NCBI GenBank assembly: GCA_947628245.1
Contig: CANQZH010000052.1
Location: 1 to 7,649 of the forward strand
Reading direction: 5' to 3'
DNA: 7,649 nt
Source: an uncultured Bacilli bacterium
GTDB lineage: Bacteria; Bacillota_I; Bacilli_A; RF39; UBA660
Shown here: positions 1-6,522 of the stretch, piece after piece
How the letters are laid out: each line of letters opens with the position of its first letter
How positions within the stretch are numbered: position 1 is the stretch's first letter
Translations under genes and position numbers: made by a program
The notes under the pieces: model-generated
What the model was told of the DNA's origin: nothing
Seen by the model: only the letters and a program-made list of their open reading frames with translations
Databases searched by the model: none

Positions 1-746
1 TTTTCTTCTAATTCAAAATCCAACATTTCTTTAGCAAAATTTTCATATAAATCTTGTTCATGTTTAATAGTATCTATTAAAAACATTTTATCTTCTTTAT
101 AATTTTTCAAACCTCTCATATAATAAAGTCTATCAACATCAAGAACAATAAATGGCATTAAATGATTTTTTAAACACTCTTTAAACATAATCATTCTACC
201 AACTCTACCATTACCATCACCAAAAGGATGAATACAAAGAAAATGATAATGAAAATCAATAATATCTTCAATAGTTACTTTTTCTATTTGATGATATTGA
301 TTCAATAAATTATCTAAATCTTTGACAACATTTTCTGGTGATGATGTATTTATTACATTAATTAAACCAATTTTATTAGGCACAACTTTAAAACCACCTA
401 CATTATAACGAGGATTATCTTCATCAGTAGTATTCCTTTTTAATATCGTATTCATTTTAATTATTATATCTTTAGTTAATTCTTCATCAATAATATCTAA
501 ACAATAATCAAAAAGACGAAAATGATTTTTCATTTCCGTTAAATCATCAAATTTAATTGCATCATCACTTTTAGGAATAAATGAATCAGTTTCAAATATT
601 TCTTCAGTCTCATCTTCCGTTAAATGTCCACCCTCTATTTTATTAGAATTATAAGCAAAATTAACTTGTGAGAAATGATAAATATTACCTTTAAATTTTG
701 TATTTCGCTGTTCAATTAATTCTTTTTTGATTTTCTCTATTAGCAT
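1..746 (-). CDS. Fic family protein (class II, self-inhibited), 3' end cut by window edge
   Basis: Reading the minus strand from the ATG at 746 gives 248 codons that stay open to the left edge. The Fic core motif HPFGDGNGR is at residues 173-181. It supplies the catalytic His173 and the phosphate-binding GDGNGR loop; the family typically transfers AMP from ATP to Ser, Thr or Tyr of target proteins. Residues 34-39 (SNKIEG) fit the class II inhibitory motif [S/T]xxxE[G/N]; Glu38 would block the ATP site until relieved. The flap region is around YNVGGFKVV. The start is supported by GAGGTGAT about seven bases upstream. The gene follows the lipoprotein stop by 20 bases on the same strand, so the two are probably cotranscribed. 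The length is close to that of similar short Fic proteins, so probably only a few C-terminal residues are missing. The target is unknown; no signal peptide is seen, so it should act in the cytosol. Confidence 0.93.
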   Translation of the reverse strand, partial: MLIEKIKKELIEQRNTKFKGNIYHFSQVNFAYNSNKIEGGHLTEDETEEIFETDSFIPKSDDAIKFDDLTEMKNHFRLFDYCLDIIDEELTKDIIIKMNTILKRNTTDEDNPRYNVGGFKVVPNKIGLINVINTSSPENVVKDLDNLLNQYHQIEKVTIEDIIDFHYHFLCIHPFGDGNGRVGRMIMFKECLKNHLMPFIVLDVDRLYYMRGLKNYKEDKMFLIDTIKHEQDLYENFAKEMLDFELEE

Positions 747-766
747 ATCTATTATCACCTCATCAA

Positions 767-1231
767 TTATTTTATTTCACAAGTAGCCCCATCTTCTTCA
801 GCTAATTTTTTACTATCTTCTATAGTACTTTGATCTTCTTTTAAATCTTCAAAACCTTGTTCTTTAAGATCTTCTTCACTAGCCTTATCAACATCAATAT
901 CTAAAATAGTATTATATTTATAATTTAGATCATCTATCTCTACTTTTAAACTAATACCATCTTTACTAAATTCTTCACTATTTTCAGCCATATATTTTTT
1001 ATATTCTTCCCAAGCTAATTTTACTGTAGGATCAGTAACAGTAGTATTAACTTCCATCTTCATAAACTTTAATTTATCATTTTTATAAGTCATAGATATT
1101 ACTTGTTCAATATCCATTCCATCTTCATTTTCTACAGTTGTACAAACTAATTTTTGTTCCTTTTCTTGAACTTCACCACAACCTGTAATAAATAACATAA
1201 CAACTAAACATAAAAACACAATTTTCTTCAT
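767..1231 (-). CDS. Small secreted lipoprotein, YehR/DUF1307-like
   Basis: This 154-residue protein has a Lys-Lys N-terminus, a hydrophobic stretch (residues 4-15) and the lipobox ITGC at 15-18. It should be lipidated on Cys18 and anchored on the outer face of the membrane. The mature part is acidic and Lys-rich, with a pattern (TYKNDKL early, an amphipathic middle, KKLAEEDGATCEIK at the end) resembling DUF1307/YehR lipoproteins. That assignment is from memory and tentative; the molecular role of the family is unknown. An in-frame GTG at 1243 would add four residues, but it overlaps the Shine-Dalgarno sequence AGGTGAG (about 1241-1247). That site is correctly spaced for the ATG at 1231, so the ATG is preferred. 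The gene heads a probable operon with the Fic gene. Confidence 0.85.
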   Translation of the reverse strand: MKKIVFLCLVVMLFITGCGEVQEKEQKLVCTTVENEDGMDIEQVISMTYKNDKLKFMKMEVNTTVTDPTVKLAWEEYKKYMAENSEEFSKDGISLKVEIDDLNYKYNTILDIDVDKASEEDLKEQGFEDLKEDQSTIEDSKKLAEEDGATCEIK

Positions 1232-1251
1232 AACTAAACTCACCTATCTAT

Positions 1252-1260
1252 AATATACCA
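1252..1260 (-). promoter_or_regulatory. Extended -10 promoter for the lipoprotein-fic pair
   Basis: On the minus strand this reads TGGTATATT, an extended -10 (TGn plus TATATT) 20 bases upstream of the lipoprotein ATG, followed at once by the AGGTGAG ribosome site. No good -35 box is visible; the TGn extension may compensate. The inverted repeat at 1297-1341 begins about 37 bases further upstream. Confidence 0.5.
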
Positions 1261-1296
1261 TAAATTTTATCAAAATAAAAACTTAAATTTTAATAA

Positions 1297-1341
1297 ATTC
1301 ATTTCGCAAAATCAAAAAATATTGCTTTTTGCGAAATGAAT
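1297..1341. repeat. Perfect 15-bp inverted repeat, likely operator
   Basis: The left arm ATTCATTTCGCAAAA (1297-1311) is exactly complementary to the right arm TTTTGCGAAATGAAT (1327-1341), with a 15-base spacer. The arms are 30 bp apart, close to three helical turns. The right arm lies inside the -35/-10 spacer of the ATPase promoter and the left arm lies just upstream of the -35. It therefore lies outside the predicted ATPase transcript, which argues for a DNA-binding site rather than an RNA hairpin. It is also upstream of the divergent lipoprotein promoter. The regulator is not identifiable. Confidence 0.8.
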
Positions 1342-1349
1342 AGTATAAT
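1322..1349 (+). promoter_or_regulatory. Promoter of the first DUF4143 ATPase, overlapped by the inverted repeat
   Basis: A TATAAT box at 1344-1349 lies 16 bases after TTGCTT (1322-1327), a weak -35. Transcription would start near 1356, leaving a very short leader that begins almost at the ribosome site AGGTGA (1357-1362), six bases before the ATG at 1369. A protein bound to the inverted repeat would occlude the promoter spacer. Confidence 0.55.
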
Positions 1350-1368
1350 ATTAAATAGGTGAATAACT

Positions 1369-2571
1369 ATGAAAATAATCAAACGAAAATATTTACAAGA
1401 TATAATTGATGTAATGGGAACACCAGATATAAAAGTTATTACTGGTGTTAGACGTAGTGGAAAATCAGAATTACTTAATATGTTTATAAAATATATTAAA
1501 GAAAATGATAATAAAGCCAATATTATTTATATTGATTATAATCTTGATAAATTTGACAATTTAAAGCAATACAAAGAACTAATAAAATATGTTTCTAATC
1601 AATATAATCCTAAAAAAAATAACTTTATAATGATTGATGAAATACAAATGTGTAATGATTTTGAAAAAGCCATAAATAATTTCCACGCTGAAAAAAAATA
1701 TGATATTTACATAACCGGTTCAAATGCTTTTCTTTTATCAAGTGATTTAGCTACCCTATTTACTGGTAGAACATATAGTATTGAAGTTTTTCCTTTTTCT
1801 TATAAAGAATTTTTAGAATACTATAATTTAAAAAACAATGATGAAAATTTTGATAGATATGTTTTAGAAGGAGGATTTGCAGGTTCATATTTTTATAAAG
1901 ATCTTGATAAAAAATACAATTATATTTCCGATGTTTATAAAACAATGATTGTAAGAGATATAGTAGAAAGAAATAAAATTCAAAATATACCTTTACTAAA
2001 TAGCATTAGTGATTTTTTAATAGATAATATTGCTAGAATTACTTCATATAGAAGTATCACAAATACTTTAAATTATAATAAAGTAATTACTAATGATAAA
2101 ACAGTAGGCTCATATATTAATTATTTATGTGAAGCTTTTGCTTTTTATAAAATAAGAAGATATGATATCCAAGGAAAAAAATATTTATCAACTCAAGACA
2201 AATATTATTTATCGGATCACGCTGTAAAATATGCTATACAAGGTACTAAAAATATGAATTATGGCAATATTTATGAAAATATAGTTGCAATGGAATTAAT
2301 TAGAAGAGGATATGTTGTATATATTGGAGTCTTATATGAAAAAGAAGTAGACTTTGTTGCAATGAAAAGAGATGAAAAAATATATATTCAAGTATCAGAT
2401 AATATAGGAAATGATTTTGAAAATAGTACCTTTAAAAGAGAAATAGAACCCCTATTAAAAATAAAAGATGCTTATCCTAAAATAATAATAGCTAGAACAA
2501 AACACAACAAATATCAATATGAAGGAATCCAAATAATAGATATATCTAATTGGTTATCTGAACAAGAATAA
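1369..2571 (+). CDS. AAA+ ATPase with C-terminal DUF4143 nuclease-like domain (COG1373)
   Basis: The 400-residue protein has Walker A GVRRSGKS (26-33), Walker B FIMIDE (86-91) followed by IQ, and a sensor-like TGSN (116-119), all near the N-terminus as usual for this family. The middle probably forms the winged-helix region. The C-terminus has the degenerate PD-(D/E)xK arrangement: GNIYENIVAMEL (from 299), EVDFVA (326-331, Asp328) and YIQV (339-342). In the last motif Gln341 replaces the Glu usually followed by Val-Lys, and the Lys is lost, so nuclease activity is doubtful; I recall this YIQV form as common in one subgroup. The biological role of the family is poorly defined. The ATG at 1369 follows AGGTGA by six bases. 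The gene converges on cls with one base between stop codons and no visible terminator. Confidence 0.9.
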   Translation: MKIIKRKYLQDIIDVMGTPDIKVITGVRRSGKSELLNMFIKYIKENDNKANIIYIDYNLDKFDNLKQYKELIKYVSNQYNPKKNNFIMIDEIQMCNDFEKAINNFHAEKKYDIYITGSNAFLLSSDLATLFTGRTYSIEVFPFSYKEFLEYYNLKNNDENFDRYVLEGGFAGSYFYKDLDKKYNYISDVYKTMIVRDIVERNKIQNIPLLNSISDFLIDNIARITSYRSITNTLNYNKVITNDKTVGSYINYLCEAFAFYKIRRYDIQGKKYLSTQDKYYLSDHAVKYAIQGTKNMNYGNIYENIVAMELIRRGYVVYIGVLYEKEVDFVAMKRDEKIYIQVSDNIGNDFENSTFKREIEPLLKIKDAYPKIIIARTKHNKYQYEGIQIIDISNWLSEQE

Positions 2572-2572
2572 C

Positions 2573-4078
2573 CTAAAACAATGGCGCAAATAATCTTAAT
2601 ATAGCTTGCCATAAAGATTTTATAAAACCAACTTTAACATCTTTATCTTCTAATTTTTTACTATCAGCAAAAGTTTTTTCAAAATCTTTATAAATATCTT
2701 TTAAAGCACTAACACCTTCCATATAAATACCATTCTCAAAATGTAAATATAAACTTCGATAATCCATATTAATAGTCCCCACAACAGCCCTTACATCATC
2801 AGCTAAAAATACCTTAGAATGTACAAAACCATTAGTATATTTATATATCTTAACTCCACTATCATATAAAACTTTAAAAAATGATGTTGTTTGAGTATAA
2901 ACAATTTTTTTATCAGGAATACCCGGTACTATAATCCTTACATCAACACCTCTTTTAGCAGCCCTACAAAGAGCATTAACCATATCTGTATCAATAATCA
3001 AATAAGGTGTCATAACATAAAGATATCTTCTTGCACTATTAATCATATTAATATAAACATCTTCTCCAATTAAATCTTTATGAAGAGGTGCTACACCATA
3101 AGGAATAACATATCCATCTTTACTAATTTTATTATCAAAAGAATATTTAAACTTTTTAATATCTTTATCTTCATTTATATTAGCATTCCATAAAGATAAA
3201 AACATAACCGTCATATTCCAAATAGCATCTCCACAAATCTTAATCCCATTATCTTTCCAAATCCCATAAGGACTATTAATATTAATATATTCATCACTTA
3301 AATTAACACCCCCAGAAAAAGCAACTTTCCCATCAATAATCGTCATTTTCCGATGATCACGATTATTCATAAAAATACCCCTAAAAGGACTTAACTTATT
3401 AAAAGGAATACACTTAATCCCAAACTTTTCTAATTCTTTAGCATAATTAGGTGCAAGTAAAGCAATACTACCCATATCATCATACATAATCCTTACATCT
3501 ACTCCTAATCTAGCCTTTTCTTTTAAAATATCTAATATCCCATTCCACATCTTACCTTCATTAATAATAAAATATTCTAAAAAAATAAACTTCTCAGCCT
3601 TCTTTAATTCTTTTAATAATTCAGGATAAAACTTTTCCCCAAAATCATAATAAGTAATTTCATTATTACTACTAACAAAATAATCAGTTCTATTAACTAA
3701 ATATAAAATATTATCCAATTCTTTTTCTTTAATTTCTTTTAATATTTTAGAATCTTGAACAAGTTCTTTCTGATATTCATTTTCATACTTAAAAATATTT
3801 CTTAATAATTTATTCTTAGAATAATTTTTTCCTAAAGTAATTAACAAAATTGTTCCAAATATTGGAAATATTAAAATCAAAATAATCCAAGGCAAATCAT
3901 TAGAAAGTCTTGTACTATCTTTTAAAATACCCAAAATAATAAAAATACTAATCAAAGTATAAAACAAAGTAATAAACCCTAAATATTTATAAAAAAATAA
4001 TCTAATAATAATTGCAAACCCAAATTGTAAAACAATTCCTAAAAAAACAACAATAACTCTCTTAATAGCATTTACCAT
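2573..4078 (-). CDS. cls: Cardiolipin synthase (phospholipase D family)
   Basis: The 501-residue length matches bacterial ClsA-type enzymes, which condense two phosphatidylglycerols into cardiolipin and glycerol at the cytoplasmic membrane. Hydrophobic segments at about residues 8-30, 33-52 and 62-84 form the N-terminal membrane anchor. Two HxKxxxxD catalytic motifs are intact: HRKMTIID at 242-249, followed by GKVAFSGGVNLSDEY, and HSKVFLAD at 420-427, followed by VVGTINMDYRS. The start ATG at 4078 has only a weak purine-rich ribosome site (AGAAAGAAG). An ATG seven bases further upstream is out of frame. The gene stands alone: it diverges from the DUF3298-like gene and its 3' end abuts the first ATPase, with no hairpin terminator seen. 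Confidence 0.96.
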   Translation of the reverse strand: MVNAIKRVIVVFLGIVLQFGFAIIIRLFFYKYLGFITLFYTLISIFIILGILKDSTRLSNDLPWIILILIFPIFGTILLITLGKNYSKNKLLRNIFKYENEYQKELVQDSKILKEIKEKELDNILYLVNRTDYFVSSNNEITYYDFGEKFYPELLKELKKAEKFIFLEYFIINEGKMWNGILDILKEKARLGVDVRIMYDDMGSIALLAPNYAKELEKFGIKCIPFNKLSPFRGIFMNNRDHRKMTIIDGKVAFSGGVNLSDEYININSPYGIWKDNGIKICGDAIWNMTVMFLSLWNANINEDKDIKKFKYSFDNKISKDGYVIPYGVAPLHKDLIGEDVYINMINSARRYLYVMTPYLIIDTDMVNALCRAAKRGVDVRIIVPGIPDKKIVYTQTTSFFKVLYDSGVKIYKYTNGFVHSKVFLADDVRAVVGTINMDYRSLYLHFENGIYMEGVSALKDIYKDFEKTFADSKKLEDKDVKVGFIKSLWQAILRLFAPLF

Positions 4079-4094
4079 AAAACATCTTCTTTCT

Positions 4095-4150
4095 TAAATT
4101 TATTTTACAATATTTTTAAATAAAAGTAACGTAAATTTACATTAAATTTA
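4095..4150. repeat. Three copies of the 8-bp palindrome TAAATTTA between divergent genes
   Basis: TAAATTTA occurs at 4095-4102, 4132-4139 (inside the 10-bp palindrome GTAAATTTAC, 4131-4140) and 4143-4150. The last two are 11 bp apart, about one helical turn. They lie between the start of cls and the start of the DUF3298-like gene, so they could bind a regulator. The DNA is very A+T-rich and chance is a real alternative. Confidence 0.3.
4102..4107 (-). promoter_or_regulatory. Possible -10 box for cls
   Basis: The minus strand reads TAAAAT, 23 bases upstream of the cls ATG and preceded by TTG. There is no convincing -35 box. It partly overlaps the first TAAATTTA palindrome. Confidence 0.3.
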
Positions 4151-4179
4151 TTTTTAATTAAAAAAACAATTTTTAATAA

Positions 4180-4188
4180 TGTTATAAT
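4180..4188 (+). promoter_or_regulatory. Extended -10 promoter of the DUF3298-like gene
   Basis: TGTTATAAT is a perfect TGn-TATAAT extended -10, 20 bases before the ATG. A strong ribosome site AAGGAG (4197-4202) follows, six bases before the ATG at 4209. The region upstream is A/T tracts without a clear -35. Confidence 0.65.
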
Positions 4189-4208
4189 AAAAAAAGAAGG
4201 AGTTTCAA

Positions 4209-5015
4209 ATGAAAAAAAATAATACTTTACTAATAATTTTATTAGTTATTTCAATTTTAATATCAATATCTTTAGGAGGATACCTTTTCTATGACAAAGT
4301 CTTAAATAAGCAGACCAATTATCCAAATGAACAACCAACTAATCAAAATGACATAAAAGAATCTATCTCAAAAATTAATCCCACAAAAGATTGGATTTAT
4401 GATGCTGATTATCCTAAAAATGTTTTAGCAAATTCTTATGATAGTTATTATAATGAAACCTACTATGCAAAAGACATTATAGCACCATTTATAAATATTA
4501 ATTCTAATGATGCTAAAAACGCAAATAATACAATTGAAGATATATTTAACGAAGCCGTAAATAGGTATAATATAGGTGTCGAAGATAAAACAACTTTTTC
4601 TGTTATAGATTATGAAAAATATATAGATAATAATTTAATTTCCGTTTTATTTTGGTTTGGTAAAGGTGGCACAGATGTAGTAAGACCAGATTATTACACT
4701 TATACATTTGACTTACAAACTGGTAAAGCATTATCTTTCAAAGAAGTCTATCAAAAATTTAATTTTAATCAAAACCAAATAGATAATGAAATAAAACAAG
4801 AAATAACAGATGAAATAAATGATATTTTTGAAGAATCATTTCCAAATGAAAATGCAAAAAATTACATTGATGAAAGTATTAAAAACTATGAAGAAAGTAT
4901 AAATAACAATACATTAAAATATTACATTTCAGAAGATAGTAATTTAAGTATAGTTGCAAGACTAAATATCCCAGCAGGAGCAGGATACAAAGATACTATA
5001 ATCGAAATAGATTAA
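4209..5015 (+). CDS. Membrane-anchored extracytoplasmic protein, DUF4163/DUF3298-like (RsiV-type fold)
   Basis: The 268-residue protein starts with a short Lys/Asn tail and a single hydrophobic helix at about residues 6-28. An Asn/Gln/Pro-rich linker (about 33-60) follows, so the rest should lie outside the membrane. The C-terminal half carries the signature YTYTFDLQTGKALSFKEVY (Asp168, Gly172), as in DUF3298 domains, and ends in a strand-rich IPAGAGYKDTIIEI segment. Related domains occur in the anti-sigma factor RsiV and in front of the peptidoglycan deacetylase PdaC. No sigma factor or catalytic domain lies next to it here, so neither function can be assigned. It has its own promoter and terminator and appears monocistronic. 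Confidence 0.8.
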   Translation: MKKNNTLLIILLVISILISISLGGYLFYDKVLNKQTNYPNEQPTNQNDIKESISKINPTKDWIYDADYPKNVLANSYDSYYNETYYAKDIIAPFININSNDAKNANNTIEDIFNEAVNRYNIGVEDKTTFSVIDYEKYIDNNLISVLFWFGKGGTDVVRPDYYTYTFDLQTGKALSFKEVYQKFNFNQNQIDNEIKQEITDEINDIFEESFPNENAKNYIDESIKNYEESINNNTLKYYISEDSNLSIVARLNIPAGAGYKDTIIEID

Positions 5016-5028
5016 TAGTATCTTTTTT
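4991..5028 (+). terminator. Intrinsic terminator overlapping the stop codon
   Basis: AGATACTAT (4991-4999) pairs perfectly with ATAGTATCT (5015-5023) around a 15-base loop, and the downstream arm runs into six T residues (5023-5028). The left arm is inside the last codons and the stop codon is in the loop/right arm. The same stem could serve the convergent minus-strand ATPase, whose stop is at 5027-5029, but there the T run after the stem is only three bases. Confidence 0.75.
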
Positions 5029-6337
5029 AAATTAACTCTTTAATTAAAAATGTAGCATATAAAGGAATAGATTTAATTCTATTTTGTAAACCAAAATCTT
5101 TTAAACTAATTCTAATCATATATTTAGGATGATATAATTCATCATAAACTTTTAAACTTTTAGATTTAGTATTTAATTCAGCTTTTACTTCAATAGGAAT
5201 TATTCCATCTTCTTTAGTAGTAATTAAAAAATCTATTTCGGAATCTCTACTTCCCTTCCAATATAATAAATCAATTCCACTAGCCTTTAATTGATTAGCA
5301 ACATAATTTTCAGTAATAATTCCTTTATATATTTTCATTTCATCAAGAATAATAGTGCGAACATCATTATTAACTAATCTATTAAATATTCCAACATCCG
5401 AATAATATACTTTAAATGTATCGTTATCTACAAAACCTAATAAAGGTTTTTCAGGTCTTTTAACACATTTACATACTTGAACCATATTACTTTCAATAAG
5501 CCAATTTAAAGGTAATAAATACTCTCTTGATTTAGCATTAGACTCAATAACAGAATATTGAAATTTTTTAGAAGCATTTTGCAATTGAGAAGTTAAAGAA
5601 TTATATATATTTCTAATCTTTAAAGTTTCATTTGAATTTGTAACGTGATTATTCATATCATTTTTATAGTCCTCTATAATATCATTTAACTTAGATAAAT
5701 CATAATTAAAATAATCATTATCACATGAAACTAATGCTTTTACACTTTCAGGCATACCCCCAGATAATAAATATCTTCTATAATAATCAATTGCTTTATT
5801 ATGAAGTACACCCATTGCTTCATTTTTAAAAAAACATTCTTTAATTTTATTTAATAATAATTCTTGATTAAAAGCTAATAAAAATTCTTCAAAATCCATT
5901 GGATACATATACAACCTAGATACTTTGCCAACTGGAAAAGGTTTATTTAATCTAGCGAGCTTTACTCCAAGTAAAGAACCAGCACATATTAATCTAACAT
6001 TACTATGATTTTCATTAAAAAACTTTAATTCTGAAATAAATTCTTCACTTTCCTGAATCTCATCAACAAATAATACACTATCTTCTTTTTCAAAATCAAA
6101 ATCTAATAATAACTTTAAATCATTATATTTCTTTTTAGAAGAATAATCAGAAGCATACAATTTAACAACATCTCTATCATTTAACAAATTAATTTTTTTA
6201 TAATTTTTAAATTCATTTTTACAAAATTCATCAATTATAAAAGTTTTACCACACTGTCTTACTCCCAATACTACTAAAGGTTTAAAATCACTAGTATTTT
6301 TCCATTTAACTAAATCATCATAAATTTTTCTTTTCAC
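5027..6337 (-). CDS. AAA+ ATPase with DUF4143 nuclease-like domain (COG1373), GTG start
   Basis: The 436-residue protein has Walker A GVRQCGKT (25-32), Walker B VLFVDE (88-93) followed by IQ, and sensor-like AGS (119-121) followed by FPVGKV. The typical RYLLSGGMPE segment is in the middle. The C-terminal PD-(D/E)xK-like motif is complete: SEIDFLI with Glu367 and Asp369, then IPIEVKA with Glu383 and Lys385. This differs from the other ATPase in the window, which lost the Glu and Lys; the two are distant relatives, not a recent duplication. The start is GTG at 6337, nine bases after AGGAG. An overlapping ATG (6339) is out of frame and is followed immediately by TGA. No in-frame ATG occurs until far inside. 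Function is not established for the family. Confidence 0.92.
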   Translation of the reverse strand: MKRKIYDDLVKWKNTSDFKPLVVLGVRQCGKTFIIDEFCKNEFKNYKKINLLNDRDVVKLYASDYSSKKKYNDLKLLLDFDFEKEDSVLFVDEIQESEEFISELKFFNENHSNVRLICAGSLLGVKLARLNKPFPVGKVSRLYMYPMDFEEFLLAFNQELLLNKIKECFFKNEAMGVLHNKAIDYYRRYLLSGGMPESVKALVSCDNDYFNYDLSKLNDIIEDYKNDMNNHVTNSNETLKIRNIYNSLTSQLQNASKKFQYSVIESNAKSREYLLPLNWLIESNMVQVCKCVKRPEKPLLGFVDNDTFKVYYSDVGIFNRLVNNDVRTIILDEMKIYKGIITENYVANQLKASGIDLLYWKGSRDSEIDFLITTKEDGIIPIEVKAELNTKSKSLKVYDELYHPKYMIRISLKDFGLQNRIKSIPLYATFLIKELI

Positions 6338-6361
6338 ATTATCAAACTCCTAACTAACTTA

Positions 6362-6370
6362 ATTATAACA
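6362..6370 (-). promoter_or_regulatory. Extended -10 promoter of the second DUF4143 ATPase
   Basis: On the minus strand this reads TGTTATAAT, 24 bases upstream of the GTG. At a 17-base spacing the -35 would be CTGCAA (6385-6390), a weak match lying inside the first 33-bp repeat unit. The tandem repeats therefore cover the -35 and all upstream promoter DNA. Confidence 0.65.
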
Positions 6371-6371
6371 C

Positions 6372-6503
6372 AATTTACACCTTTTTGCAGGGAATATTAA
6401 AGCAAATTTACACCTTTTTGTAGGGAATATTAAAACATTTTTACACTTTTTTGCAGGGAATATTGAAATAAATTTACACCTTTTTGCAGGGAATATTAAA
6501 AGT
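6372..6503. repeat. Four tandem 33-bp repeats in the ATPase promoter region
   Basis: Units are at 6372-6404, 6405-6437, 6438-6470 and 6471-6503, with an exact 33-bp period. Each unit starts with TTTACAC (positions 3-9), then a T run, then GCAGGGAATATT (16-27). Positions 31-33 and the first two bases vary. Differences in the core are few: GTAGGG in unit 2, CACTTT in unit 3 and GAAA for AAAA in unit 3. The array fills most of the 183-base gap between the hydrolase stop and the ATPase start. The fourth unit overlaps the hydrolase terminator. An iteron-like operator array is the likeliest reading; the function is unknown. Confidence 0.95.
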
Positions 6504-6522
6504 ACCTTATTTATAAGATACT
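6498..6522 (-). terminator. Probable intrinsic terminator of the bile salt hydrolase-type gene
   Basis: On the minus strand AGTATCTTAT pairs with ATAAGGTACT (one G-U pair) around a two-base centre, followed by a run of four U. The upstream arm overlaps the TAG stop at 6521-6523. On the plus strand the G-U becomes an A-C mismatch, so it should work only for the minus-strand gene. The short U run makes it weak. Confidence 0.55.

Noticed and set aside
1299..1520. A minus-strand open frame of 73 codons overlapping the first ATPase start.
   Set aside because: It lies antisense to a well-supported ATPase and runs through the inverted repeat and promoter. Its hydrophobic composition is what A/T-rich antisense frames give.
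2581..2612. A hairpin ATGGC...GCCAT just past the ATPase stop as a terminator.
   Set aside because: The stem is 5 bp with a 22-base loop and no T run follows. It lies within cls coding sequence.
2891..3073. A plus-strand open frame of 60 codons inside cls.
   Set aside because: It is antisense to a strongly supported enzyme gene and has no recognisable protein pattern.
6363..6503. A minus-strand open frame through the tandem repeats, giving an 11-residue repeat such as LIFPAKRCKFA.
   Set aside because: It exists because 33 is divisible by three. There is no start codon with a ribosome site, and differences between units change amino acids, so there is no sign of coding constraint.
6372..6503. 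A CRISPR array reading of the four repeats.
   Set aside because: The conserved part is about 28 bp with only about 5 bp between units, too short for spacers. The units are plain tandem repeats and no cas gene is present.
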